Below the pieces are notes generated by a model. It was not told where the DNA came from. It saw nothing but the letters and a program-made list of their open reading frames with translations, and made no database searches. From assembly GCA_900618795.1 (NCBI GenBank), contig UYJD01000001.1, forward strand, positions 1,777,190 to 1,841,189: 64,000 nt of DNA. Reading direction: 5' to 3'. Positions 41,324 to 51,850 of this stretch are shown one piece after another; positions within the stretch are counted from its first letter, which is position 1; each line of letters begins with the position of its first letter. Origin of the DNA: Cyanodermella asteris (lineage: Eukaryota; Ascomycota; Lecanoromycetes; Ostropales; Stictidaceae). Both the position numbers and the translations under genes were made by a program.

Positions 41324-43891
41324 ATGGCTCTATCAGCCCGTCAGTCCATTTTCAAGTCCGTTTTCCCTTCGGCGCCACTTGCAGCATCTGCGCCCACACC
41401 CCAAGCGACGCCTTTGCTCGGACAAGGATCCTTCTCTAGTACCACGCAAGTCTCGAGCAGCTTTAACGTCAGTAACAGCGAGGACGCTGCCGCGGAGAGA
41501 ATACGTTGGGAGCGATCGTGGCATACTGCCACAGCCTACCTCATCGAGCAGCTGAAACCGAATGCACGATCCGTCACCTCCCAAACATGTCCTGCCGATG
41601 TACAAGAGTCGATCCACTACTTGCGATCACCGGACTCTGTGGGCTATCAGCTCAGAAAGCTTTCCCAGGCTGACGACCTGATTTGGTGGTATTCTCAGGT
41701 TATCCAGCTGCTTTTCCTTAAACAAAACCTGCCTACTCTCAAAAGTTTGTGCGAGCAAATCACGGACAGTGCGAGATCCTGGGAAGATTTCATGCATGCT
41801 CTTGTATCGTGTAAGGACTCTTTACTTGGGCCGTATTTGGCCATTCTGGTACCATTGACTGGTCAGCGAGTGCCTTTCGCTCAAGACCCAGTCGGAACGC
41901 AGTACGTATCACTTGTTGGCGAGTCACTCTTAGTGGGGCTGGAGCCGAAGCTCCTACGTCTGATATCCAGCACTGCTTCACGTCTCCTTGGCTTCCTGGA
42001 CAATGAAGTCCCACAGATAGCGGATTCGATGGAGGGAGTTGAAAGTCATGACAGCCCAAAGGCCAAATTACCACTCTCTGAGTCTCTGTCGCAACTTGTC
42101 GAAGGTGGAATCTCAACACCTTTTCTTGAGCGTGTTCTCGCAAAGGGCCTGAATGACACCATGAGGTCATTTGTCACGACTACCTATGCTCGTCGCTGGG
42201 AATCGCCATCGTCATGCGCGGAAGAGTTGAAAGAATGGATAACCCACAGTTTCGCGCCACTTGCTGCAAGAGCTTTGAATTCCATTCACGTTTCTTCGGG
42301 AGAAATCAAGGCTCGCTCGATCTCAGAAACCCACATTTCTGATTGGCAGCAACATGCCATTGAAGAGCTAGGTCTTTTGCGTCTCAAGGAACTCTTCGAG
42401 ATAGTGGTCGGCTGGGATGATGGCAGCAAAGGTGGTATCGAGGATTTGAGGCACTACACCACCAGCGCAGCTCGGCGTCTATACGTGATCAACACTTTTA
42501 CGGGTGTCCTCTCGTATCGTTTACTCATCCCAGGGGCATCAACGACGGAGATCCTTCAAATGTACATTCGCATAATACGCGCATTCGCTTTGTTGGATCA
42601 CAGATTTGTCGTGCTCGACCGAGTCAGCCGTCCGATACGCCGATACTTGCGCGACCGCGACGACACAGTCAAGATCATTGTAGGAGGCCTGCTGGCTGAT
42701 CCCGACAAGGACGAGTCCTCTCCAGATGCTCTAATCGAGCTTGCGTCAGAACTGCACCAGATGGATGCGATCTCCGCCAATGAAGATGACTTTGAGCTCG
42801 ATTGGGACGACATGACCTGGATGCCAAACCCTGCAGATGCAGAACCTGATTTCAAGAAATCGAGAAATTTGGACGTCATTGGCAACCTGATCAGCCTGTT
42901 CGATAACAAGGACATATTCGTGCGGGAGTTTCAGAACATACTCGGCGAGAGATTGCTCGGTGCGAGTGTAGAATTCGATCGTGAGATCCGCGTTTTGGAG
43001 CTGCTGAAGAGTCGTTTCGGTGACGGCGCGCTGCAAGGCTGTGAAGTCATGCTCAAGGACATCAAGGATTCCCGCCGTACCGACGTGCTGATCAAGAAAG
43101 AACAGAAGATCGAGCAGAGCACACAAGATCGGCCCGAGATTTACGCCAAGATCCTTTCGCGGTTCTTCTGGCCCTCACTGCGTGGCGAAGAGTTCAAAGT
43201 TCCAGCACCTGTCCGAGAGCTACAGGAACGCTATGCGCATGGCTTCGAGGAGCACAAAATGCAGCGCAAGTTAGCCTGGTTGCCTGCCCTGGGCCAGGTC
43301 ACTGTCGAGCTACAATTGAAGCACCGTACTGTGAAAGAGCTTGTGACCACATGGCAGGCCAGCGTCATTTATGCCTTCTCGAGCGAGGACGATAGCGGTG
43401 GCTCGCCCAAAAAGACACAAGATCAGCTGGAAACAGAGCTCGAAATGGACGAGGATCTGGTCGCTAACGCGCTCGTCTTCTGGGTCAGCAAGCTGGTGCT
43501 CTATCAGCCCACCCCCGGCACATACGAGGTCCTCGAGGTCTTGCCGACAGAGGAGGAGGCCGAGTCGGTAGCTGGAGAGCAGAAAGCTTCCGCCAATATC
43601 GTCGCCGCGGCTCAGAATGCATCCGCTGCTGCAGCTGCTTCTGCCGCGTCGGCGGTCAGAAGTGAAGAGGAGCTTGCGGAGGAGAAGATGGAGGTTGTGT
43701 GGCAGTACGTGGTCGGTATGCTCACGAACCAGGGCTCCATGCCCATGCAGCAGATGGTTATGATGCTCAACTTTGTTGTCCCCGGCGGGTTTACGCATTC
43801 GAATGAGGAGTTCAGAGGATTCTTGCAGCGACGGGTTGATGATGGGAGATTGGAGATGGCGGGTGCCAACTACAAGATTCCGAAGAAATGA
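41324..43891 (+). CDS. apc2: Anaphase-promoting complex subunit 2 (cullin)
   Basis: From the ATG at 41324, 855 residues are encoded without introns; the frame before it begins at a non-ATG codon. The C-terminal half is a cullin: IIRAFALLDHRFVVLDRVSR near 415, then FDREIRVLELLKSRFGDGAL and CEVMLKDIKDSRRTD near 550-590, then WPSLRGEEFKVPAP near 615 and LPALGQVTVELQLKHRTV. The winged-helix WHB closes the protein with WQYVVGMLTNQGSMPMQQM and RRVDDGRLEMAGANYKIPKK. APC2 and the RING subunit APC11 form the catalytic core that ubiquitylates cyclins and securin. Its 3' end faces the aminotransferase gene 136 bp away. Confidence 0.93.
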   Translation: MALSARQSIFKSVFPSAPLAASAPTPQATPLLGQGSFSSTTQVSSSFNVSNSEDAAAERIRWERSWHTATAYLIEQLKPNARSVTSQTCPADVQESIHYLRSPDSVGYQLRKLSQADDLIWWYSQVIQLLFLKQNLPTLKSLCEQITDSARSWEDFMHALVSCKDSLLGPYLAILVPLTGQRVPFAQDPVGTQYVSLVGESLLVGLEPKLLRLISSTASRLLGFLDNEVPQIADSMEGVESHDSPKAKLPLSESLSQLVEGGISTPFLERVLAKGLNDTMRSFVTTTYARRWESPSSCAEELKEWITHSFAPLAARALNSIHVSSGEIKARSISETHISDWQQHAIEELGLLRLKELFEIVVGWDDGSKGGIEDLRHYTTSAARRLYVINTFTGVLSYRLLIPGASTTEILQMYIRIIRAFALLDHRFVVLDRVSRPIRRYLRDRDDTVKIIVGGLLADPDKDESSPDALIELASELHQMDAISANEDDFELDWDDMTWMPNPADAEPDFKKSRNLDVIGNLISLFDNKDIFVREFQNILGERLLGASVEFDREIRVLELLKSRFGDGALQGCEVMLKDIKDSRRTDVLIKKEQKIEQSTQDRPEIYAKILSRFFWPSLRGEEFKVPAPVRELQERYAHGFEEHKMQRKLAWLPALGQVTVELQLKHRTVKELVTTWQASVIYAFSSEDDSGGSPKKTQDQLETELEMDEDLVANALVFWVSKLVLYQPTPGTYEVLEVLPTEEEAESVAGEQKASANIVAAAQNASAAAAASAASAVRSEEELAEEKMEVVWQYVVGMLTNQGSMPMQQMVMMLNFVVPGGFTHSNEEFRGFLQRRVDDGRLEMAGANYKIPKK

Positions 43892-44027
43892 GAAAGCCCT
43901 GGGGGACTTTGCAGGAAATGTCTACTAACGAGTGTGAATGAAACCCAACAGTCAGATAACAGCAAACTGCGTTTCAAGTTTGCTCTTTGCACTATCTTTT
44001 GACTGCGATGCGAAACCCTAGCGAACG

Positions 44028-45597
44028 CTATTTGGCCCCCTGCTCGTTCACCATCGTCTTCAAAATAGTGCCGATCCGCCTCACAGCCTCCTCTATCAAA
44101 TTCTCATCGATCCAACTAAAACACAACCTGAAATGGCTCGGAAACCTAACCCTCCCATCTCCCGGAATCTCAAACTTGGGCCCCGCCAAAATCGGAACCT
44201 TGACCTCCTCCTTACACCGCCTCGCATACTCAACCGCATCCAATCCGCCAGGTAACTCCAACCAAACAAAATAGCCCCCGATGACCTCCCTCCCCACCTG
44301 CGGCAGCACCACGCCCAGAGGAATCAACTCCCTCTCGACCGCAGCCATGATCCTCGCATACCGCCCCGCATAAGCCGGCTGCAATGTCTCGAAAATGTGT
44401 CTCTGAAGCACGCCCTCCTGCAGCATGCCCGCCATGAACGTCGACGCAAGCTGACTCGGCGCCCCGCCACTCGTCGTGGTCCCGCACTGGCTGACCCCGT
44501 AGGCGAATTTGGGGCTGCCTTCGGCCCAGCCGACGCGGACGCCCGGACCGCAGATCTTGCTGAAGGAGCCGTTGGACATGGCGTTGCCGAAGCCGTCGGC
44601 GCCGGGTCGCGTGGGTCCGCCGGATAGCGTGCGGTCAATGTCGACTAGGCGTGGGAGGGAAGCGGTTGTTAGTGGGAGTTGGGGCTGAGAGAGGCTGGGG
44701 GATTTGGTCGGCTTCGCCGGCCATTGGAGGTGGTCGTAGACGTCGTCGGAGATTATTAGGGCGTCGTACTGCCGGGCGAGTTGGACGAGGGAGTGCCGTC
44801 GGGAGAGGGACATTGTGCGGGAGGAGGGGTTGGAGAAGGTCGGAACGCAGTAGATTATGTGGCGGTAGTATTTCGAATAAGATCGTCGGGGTTTGAACAG
44901 CTGTGCTCTGTCAGTTTCCACGATCTCAGCTTCCGCCCCTGGGCAGTATTCGCACTGAAAGCCACTGCCAGAGTTCGGGAAATCAAATACAAACCTTTTC
45001 CTGGCCTCTTGTCGCTTCTCTCTTCCTCCCGTACTCCTCCAAGCTAGCCCGCAAGTACTCGACGTCCAAACCCTCTTCGTCCTCCGGCACAGCTACCAAC
45101 CGCCCATCGAACCCGTTATCCAGGAACGCCGGATAGACCATCATGTACGAAGGAGCAATCATGTGAATGCTTTCCGTGTACCCCGGATCCGTGAAGACCT
45201 GTAACATGCATCCGATGTTCTGGCTCGCGCCTCCGGTAATGGCATATCGGTCGTACGTGAGATCCTCTTGCTGGTAGAAGTCGCCGAGCCATTTGGCGAG
45301 TGCGTGTCTGAGAGGCTTGTAGCCTTGGTCTGGACCGTAGGATAGGGCTGGGTCGGAGATTGAGGGATCCGAGAGGGCGGCTTGGGCGGCTTTGGCGATT
45401 GCGGCTGCGGGGAGGAGTTTGGGGTTTGGCCAGCCGACGAGCAGGCTGTAGGGTTCCATTGTCTTTATAGTCGAATATGGACGTGTTTCAAAAAAGTCTA
45501 TACGGGTCTTGTTCAAGATTGTTTTGCCAACGAATGGGTATTCTGACCGGCACCTACGACACGGGATTCGAAGAAGGCAATTGCGTATCAAAGCCAT
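44028..45597 (-). CDS. PLP-dependent class I/II aminotransferase (YER152C-like)
   Basis: Two exons, 45597-44995 and 44900-44028; the 94-bp intron has donor GTTTGTAT and acceptor GCACAG, phase 0. The protein is 491 residues from 45597, or 445 from the in-frame ATG at 45459. The start MEPYSLLVGWPNPKLLP, ITGGASQNIGCMLQVFTDPG and YGPDQGYKPLRHAL mark the fold. ALIISDDVYDHLQWP holds the Asp-x-x-Tyr cofactor residues. SNGSFSKICGPGVRVGWAEG holds the PLP-binding Lys. Relatives (yeast YER152C, bacterial 2-aminoadipate and valine-pyruvate transaminases) act on 2-oxo acids; the substrate here is not fixed. The N-terminal extension LIRNCLLRIPCRRCRSEYP to RPYSTIKT is basic and presequence-like. The downstream ATG has A at -3 and G at +4; the upstream has T at -3. 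Confidence 0.88.
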
Positions 45598-46233
45598 GAA
45601 ATTCGTTGCCCCGCAAATGCCCCTCACAATCAGCGTCTACAATTGAACATCGTAGATATACATTCAGTTCCGTTCAAAGCGAAAACAAAGATCAGTATCC
45701 CTTCTGACATTGTGTTGGTACATGTTGTCGTGACGGTTTGCGGTCAAGAGTGGTTGAAACACGTGACGCATAGAGTAATTCTTGTTTCCCAAATTTGGCT
45801 CAACTTCTTTCCTCAAGTCAACTAGCGATGCAACTTCAATAGTGACGGCCGTCCGCTTGTACGTCGGAGAATATCATGTGAACATTCTGTTGTTCCGGAT
45901 CACAGTGAAACGAAAGTCTAGGATCGTATCTGGCCCGAGAGACCTGGCTACCGTTAATCTGCGTGCAAACGTCGTTGCGCTGGCGCTCACATCCGTGTCC
46001 TTCATTTGACAAGTCATCACCTGACATGAGCGGAAAGACGCTGTCATTGGTCTATAACGACAGAGTATGGTAGCGTTCATATGATTATGGTCTCGATGAC
46101 CGATAGCTGACAACAGCAGGTCGGTTGCATCTGCATCAACTTCATTTGCATACCAAAGAATCGGCCTGGCAGAGGTAACACTTCAGCCAACCTCAACACA
46201 TTCAAGACGTGAAAGGTATCGGAGATTTGCAAT
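45598..46233. other. Intergenic, upstream of aminotransferase
   Basis: No gene is recognised. The first 200 bases presumably hold the aminotransferase promoter on the minus strand. Confidence 0.45.
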
Positions 46234-47163
46234 ATGGCTCCAACTCAGGGCACCTTTTGGTTGCCACAACCTCGCTCAGCGTCAAGCATGTTCCACAAGA
46301 TGCTATTAAAGCAAACCTGTCTGCACTCCACAGGCGGCCTCCTTTTCCACGCTCTCCTTGGTCCCTGGGCATAGAGCAGGCAAGAACCACTGTAAAAGTC
46401 ATACAGAAGGCGACCGCAAAGCCATCTTCAATCCACATGTGAGGTGCTATGAGGCATTCCGCAAGTGGCCCATTCGAGCTAGGACTGAAGGTCACCGATT
46501 CTTATTGAAGGAATATGCTGTCTTTCTCTCTGGGCCTGATACCCTCTTCAAGGACTTCCACCCCGAGCACAAGATCGATCGTCCCTTCGTCGTTGGCTCG
46601 AAAAGCGAAGACCCACTGTCGTTGAAGGCCAATCCAACTCGCTGACCTGACAGCGGTCTACTCTCGCTTCGCCCCATTTTCCGGATTCGCAGTCCGTTAC
46701 TGATGTTCCACTCGATGGTTCGGGCCGGTCGCGGCATCTCAGCCTTCCCATACTCTGTGGCTCATGATCCGTGTCTGAGTCTGCACTACTCCAGGGCGCG
46801 CTATGAATGGTATGCAACGCAAGACAAAGCGGTACATCCGCCAATCGTCGATGCGGACAACGTCATGTACAACCACGACGCCGTCCGTCAACTATGTACA
46901 GAGGTGGGACTTGACCCTGAGGTATTGAAACTCGAGTGGGAGACTGAGGTGAGGACTTCCATGAGCGCACATCTTGAAAGACTCTCCATAATTCGACGGG
47001 TATCTTACCCGGCTTCCCTAGCGAGGGTAGGAATCACGAGACCAAGGCACCAAAGTAGATACAAGAGTTCAGAGAAGTTGATGACCACAAGCTTGTCGAA
47101 CTTGTGCGCCTTGCCTTGCCCGATCACGAATTATTGCACTCAAGTCGTGTCAGAGGTGCTTGA
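46234..47163 (+). pseudogene. Decayed sulfotransferase-like P-loop gene
   Basis: The start is MAPTQGTFWLPQPRSASSMF, matching the PRSAS nucleotide-binding start of a fungal P-loop sulfotransferase-like family. In another frame follow FLLKEYAVFLSGPD, then MFHSMVRAGRGISAF, RARYEWYATQDK, VDADNVMYNHDAVRQLC and VGLDPEVLKLEWE. In the first frame again come STGILPGF and ELVRLALPDHELLHSSRVRG, ending at TGA 47161-47163. The order and spacing are those of a complete gene. There are at least two changes of frame and at least two in-frame stops, one a TAG at about 47056 in place of an expected Trp. A donor-like GTGAGG at 46949 is present but cannot explain all the breaks. The gene is dead in this strain unless the assembly is faulty. 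Confidence 0.75.
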
Positions 47164-48256
47164 TATGGCACAAGATTCAAATCCGGTTTTGAACGCCGCG
47201 CATCGGACAAAGCCAAACGCTCTTTCCTGGGCATAAGCACAAGTAGGCTGATAGTAGGCTCTTCAGCGGCGTAAGGCGGGTGGGCAAAATTCAAGGCGCG
47301 CACACGGATAAGAACACCCCTGAAAGCCCTTGGTGAATGACGGACATGTCGTCTCATGATAGTGCCTTGTGAAATACGCAAGGGTTAGGTTCTCTAGATG
47401 CCGGCAATATTAATCCCTGAAGGTTGATATGTATGTAGGAAAGTAAGTCGCAGGTGTAGGACCAATCTCGAATGCGATATGAATGCGAACAGACAGCTCA
47501 TATCTGAATGGTAAATGATGCCAGAATCAGCCATTCGTTCATCATGCTCGACGCGTGGTTGCGCCAATTTCTTAACGTCGCGGTTTTGGACGCGATATCT
47601 ACCCCGAAATTAACCGGAACTCGTACAGGTCGAGTCTACTTACGGGCTGGTATCGATCGTCATGTCCGTACGGCCTTGTCAGACAGGACGAGCCGGTGGT
47701 GGCAGTCGAGATTCTTGCTCCACAGTAAAGCACAAGGTGAACTTCTGCCATGACCAGAGCTCAATGCTTATCTAAGCAGACTCGAAAGCTGGACGTAGTA
47801 CCTGGTACTGCTACCTTGCGCGGCATCTTCTTGCTGGAATCCATCTTAGCAGGTGACTCACTAGCTCATCCTAACCGGGGACGACAACGCCTGTACGGGA
47901 TGTGGACAGAATCATTGATCAGACAAGTGGTCTCCATTCAGCGTGGCAAACACGTGACGTGATCTTTCTTCGACGACTCGCGACTCAACCTTCCCATCTT
48001 AATGACTAGATCTTTCTATACATGACGTACATTCGGTAGAAGGAGGCCCTTCAGAACACTGAAACATCTGAGATGGTCTTCCAAGAACCCCGGACGGTCT
48101 TGTTGAAATTGAGTGGCGAGAAGGACACCGGTAATTGACGCGTCTCCATATCCGACTTCACCCAACCACGCCACCAATGTTCCACGCATAGATCCCTCGG
48201 ACGTACTCCTGTACTATTCCATTATTTTTGCTAGAATCCCTGGTCCTGTTGTAACG
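47164..48256. other. Intergenic, upstream of REV1
   Basis: About 1.1 kb without a recognisable gene. Open frames upstream of the REV1 ATG continue to 48113 without an ATG and look like leader. No RNA gene seen. Confidence 0.45.
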
Positions 48257-51200
48257 ATGGGTTCCCGACTCGACAAGAACTCCAACGCCGTCAGCAAGCG
48301 CATCGCCTCGCACACCTTCTCCGACGAAGGCGGCGAAGAATACAGCGCCAGCACCTTCGGCGGCTTCACCGACTACATGCGACGCAAGAAAATCAAGCTC
48401 CAAAACCTCGATGCCGAGCGACGCGCCGCAGCCTCCAGCACCAACCCACAAATCTTTCGAGGAGTCGTCGTTCATGTCAACGGCTACACGCAACCATCTC
48501 TAAACGACATCCACGAGCTCGTCGTCAGCCACGGAGGGGGATTCTTGCAGTATCTGACCGATGGCAAGACGACGGCTACGCATATTGTCGCGAGTAACTT
48601 GACGCCGAAGAAGAGGGAGGAGTTCAAGCGGTATCGGATTGTGAAGCCGGCTTGGATTGTGGAGAGTGTCAAGGCGGGGAAGTTGCTGCCATGGGATTCG
48701 TTTCGTGTTTTGGATGACGGGCAGAAGCAAAAGGTGCTTGGGTTTCAGGACGGACAGATTGTTAGTCAGACGAATACGCTGGATCAGCGACGGTATCGGG
48801 AGCAGTTGGATACGAGTTGGTATTCGGGGCAGATCAAAAGCAAAGCCGGTCAACTTCAGCAAATGGGTTCGCAGACAGGCAACTCGGCAGCCCCCGAACA
48901 CGAAGAACCTTCGAACACGAGCTTCAGCAATTTCGGTTCACCTGCGCGCGGTTCTCCGCCAGATCACACTGCTGATTTGGATACGATCGAGCCAAACTTC
49001 AATGAGAGCGATGCTGATAACGACGGTGGTCCCGCAGAAGTGAACGACAAGGAGGGTCCAGCCAGGTCTGGTTCCTTGACCGCCACAGACAAGAAACATT
49101 TATTGCCTCCCGAGCACGACGACCTCAACGCTCACCCGGATCCACCTTCCGTTCCAGCAACGCACCCCGACGGCAAATCTCTGACAGCCGAAGAGCACAA
49201 CGCAGTCCTCCTAGCCGACCCCAAAATCTGGAAGTTCACAGTCGTTAACCCCGGCTTCCTGAAACAGTACTACGAAGAATCCCGACTGCACCACCTCTCG
49301 ACCTGGAAAGCCGAACTGAAGTCCAAGCTCCAAGCACTCGCACAGGAGCAGTCCTCGTCTCAAAAATCTCGAGCCAAGCGGCCAAAGGGAGCCCGTCGCT
49401 ACATTTTCCACGTCGATTTCGACAGCTTCTTCGTCGCAGTGTCGCTGCTGAAACATCCCGAGTACAGAGACGTGCCGGCCGTTGTGGCTCATGGCGGTGG
49501 CTCGGGCTCGGAGATTGCGAGCTGCAATTACCCGGCAAGGGAGTACGGGGTCAAGAACGGAATGTGGATGAAGACGGCGCAGGAGCTTTGCGCGAATTTG
49601 AAGGTGTTGCCGTATGATTTCAAGGGCTACGAGGACGCTTCGCGCAAGTTCTACGAGGCGATCATGAATGTTGGTGGTGTGGTGCAGAGCGTCAGCGTCG
49701 ATGAAGCTCTCATCGACGTCAGCAATATCTGCATTGAAGCGGGAGGTCATGATGGCCGGGGGAACTCTGAGGGAAGCCAGTTTCGCGAGCAGAAGAGAGC
49801 CGATGAGCTTGCAAGTCAAATACGGGACGAGGTCAAGGAAAAGACCGGATGTGCCGTTTCCGTAGGCATTGGAGGAAACATCCTACAAGCTAAGCTTGCT
49901 CTCCGAAAGGCAAAACCTGCCGGCCAATATCAGCTGAAACCTGACGAGGTGCTTGAATTTGTTGGCGCCTTGACTGTTCAGAATCTGCCGGGTGTGGCGT
50001 ACAGCATCGGCAACAAGCTCGAAGAGATTGACATCAAACTGGTCAAGGACATACGAGACACCTCGAAAGAAAAGCTGATATCCACCCTAGGCCCTAAAAC
50101 TGGTGAAAAACTTTGGGAATATGCACGAGGCATTGATCGCGTGGAGGTGGGTGACCAAGCGATCAGGAAGTCGGTGTCGGCAGAGGTGAATTGGGGCATT
50201 CGTTTCGTCACGCAGGAACAGGCAGAGGACTTCATGCGAGCCATATGCGAGGAGCTCGAGAAGCGCCTCTTGAACGAGGCCGTGAAGGGCCGCCAATTCA
50301 GCATGAAAATAATGAGGCGATCCAAAGACGCGCCCCTCGACCCGCCCAAGCACCTCGGACACGGCAAGTGCGACGTCTTCAACAAGAGCGTCATACTTGG
50401 TGTCGCCACGAATGACAAGTCAATTCTGGCCCGCGAAGCCCTGTCGATACTGCGAGGTTACGGTTTTCCACCTGGCGAACTGCGCGGCATCGGAGTCCAA
50501 ATGACCAAACTCGAGCCATTGAAAGGGCCTGGCCCTACAGCAGAGAGCAGCCAAAAGCTGTTGAGTTTTGGCAAGTTAGATAGACCCGTTTCGAAAACGA
50601 CGCCACAGCCAAACACCAAGCCAACTCCTCCTACCTTTGCTGAAGGGGCCACATCCGAGTCTCGCACCACGTCCAGCTCGGTTCGAAGATCTCTCTTCAA
50701 GACTTTCGCCGACGTCCCCGATTCCCCATCTCTACAGAAGTCGGCACCAACCCCATCACGCACGCCCATATTGCGCGGGGAAGATGAGATCGACAGTCCG
50801 CACAAACCAAAAGCTGCCCACTCGATCGAGCAGGTAACTCCAATCGGCAAAACAGCGGATGAAACGTCGCTTCTGAATACAACAGGGACTCAGTTCATTT
50901 TACCTAGCCAAGTTGATCCAAGCGTGTTTGCGGAGCTCCCAGACGACATCCGATCTCGGTTCAGAAAGGCAAATGAGCTGAATCAGAATAGCGATTTCAA
51001 AAGTGCCAAACGCTCCGGCCGATCCGCATCTCCAACGCCGATCAGCAATGCCTTCCCTAGCCAGTCACAGCTCGACCCAGAGGCTCTTGCAGCTTTGCCA
51101 GATGATTTGCGGGCAGAAGTTCTCGCGCAATACAGCCGTTCCGCAAGTCCGGGTCCCGTCAGGCAGGGACTATTGCCACAGTCGCCGCGGAAAATACGCA

Positions 51201-51850
51201 CCCTGAAGGCTCCCGCAAAGAAAGCTTCAGTCCCAAGCCGACGCGGTGGCATAGCATCCAGAGGACGTAACCAGCGCGGTGCAACAGGCGTAGGCGTCCC
51301 TACATTGACTCAGGCAAATTTTGTCGCCGTCAAAGGCAATGCTGAAGAACAAGAGGCTGCGAATATATCTGCCGACTTTCTTGCAGCGCTGCCAGAAGAT
51401 ATTCGGTCCGAGATTCTCGAACAGCAGAAACGTGAAAGAATGCGTAAGAAAGGTGGTCTCGACCTCGTTCGAAAAAGAAAGCCAGTTTCAGGCGGCGGGT
51501 CAGCTGTCAGACGCACGATTGAGGTTGCACGTCGTGCGCGCCCGACCTTCACGAGCCAGAAGCTGAGCACGCTGCCGCAGCTCCAGGAAGCGATCAGTCT
51601 GTGGTACGACGATTTCAAGGACGAAAAGCCGGCCGTGGAAGACGTTGATGCGTTGGCAGCCTATCTTCAGAAAGTCGTTCTTGATGAACAGGACATGGCC
51701 AAAGCGGTAGCGGTCGTGAAATGGGTCAGCTGGGTGACAGGAAATGGTGATGAAGCTGCCAAGCAGCGCTGGAGTGCAGCAGTTGACAGTCTGAAGGAAC
51801 GAGTGCAGAGTGCTGTGTTAGATAGGGGTCTGGGGCGTGTCGAATTTTGA
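48257..51850 (+). CDS. rev1: DNA repair protein Rev1, Y-family polymerase
   Basis: The ATG at 48257 gives 1197 residues, no introns. A BRCT domain lies at about 63-152 (IFRGVVVHVNGYTQ to RIVKPAWIVESVKAGKLLPW). The Y-family core starts near 380 with FHVDFDSFFVAVSLLKHPEY (metal Asp residues), then CNYPAREYGVKNGMWM and SVDEALIDVS near 480. Little-finger sequences follow to about 760. The tail has three ubiquitin-binding-like motifs centred on LPDDIRSRF (near 895), LPDDLRAEVL (near 950) and LPEDIRSEIL (near 1048), then a C-terminal protein-interaction domain (about 1095-1190, beginning FTSQKLSTLPQLQEAIS). Rev1 inserts dCMP opposite abasic sites and scaffolds polymerase zeta at stalled forks. Confidence 0.95.
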   Translation: MGSRLDKNSNAVSKRIASHTFSDEGGEEYSASTFGGFTDYMRRKKIKLQNLDAERRAAASSTNPQIFRGVVVHVNGYTQPSLNDIHELVVSHGGGFLQYLTDGKTTATHIVASNLTPKKREEFKRYRIVKPAWIVESVKAGKLLPWDSFRVLDDGQKQKVLGFQDGQIVSQTNTLDQRRYREQLDTSWYSGQIKSKAGQLQQMGSQTGNSAAPEHEEPSNTSFSNFGSPARGSPPDHTADLDTIEPNFNESDADNDGGPAEVNDKEGPARSGSLTATDKKHLLPPEHDDLNAHPDPPSVPATHPDGKSLTAEEHNAVLLADPKIWKFTVVNPGFLKQYYEESRLHHLSTWKAELKSKLQALAQEQSSSQKSRAKRPKGARRYIFHVDFDSFFVAVSLLKHPEYRDVPAVVAHGGGSGSEIASCNYPAREYGVKNGMWMKTAQELCANLKVLPYDFKGYEDASRKFYEAIMNVGGVVQSVSVDEALIDVSNICIEAGGHDGRGNSEGSQFREQKRADELASQIRDEVKEKTGCAVSVGIGGNILQAKLALRKAKPAGQYQLKPDEVLEFVGALTVQNLPGVAYSIGNKLEEIDIKLVKDIRDTSKEKLISTLGPKTGEKLWEYARGIDRVEVGDQAIRKSVSAEVNWGIRFVTQEQAEDFMRAICEELEKRLLNEAVKGRQFSMKIMRRSKDAPLDPPKHLGHGKCDVFNKSVILGVATNDKSILAREALSILRGYGFPPGELRGIGVQMTKLEPLKGPGPTAESSQKLLSFGKLDRPVSKTTPQPNTKPTPPTFAEGATSESRTTSSSVRRSLFKTFADVPDSPSLQKSAPTPSRTPILRGEDEIDSPHKPKAAHSIEQVTPIGKTADETSLLNTTGTQFILPSQVDPSVFAELPDDIRSRFRKANELNQNSDFKSAKRSGRSASPTPISNAFPSQSQLDPEALAALPDDLRAEVLAQYSRSASPGPVRQGLLPQSPRKIRTLKAPAKKASVPSRRGGIASRGRNQRGATGVGVPTLTQANFVAVKGNAEEQEAANISADFLAALPEDIRSEILEQQKRERMRKKGGLDLVRKRKPVSGGGSAVRRTIEVARRARPTFTSQKLSTLPQLQEAISLWYDDFKDEKPAVEDVDALAAYLQKVVLDEQDMAKAVAVVKWVSWVTGNGDEAAKQRWSAAVDSLKERVQSAVLDRGLGRVEF

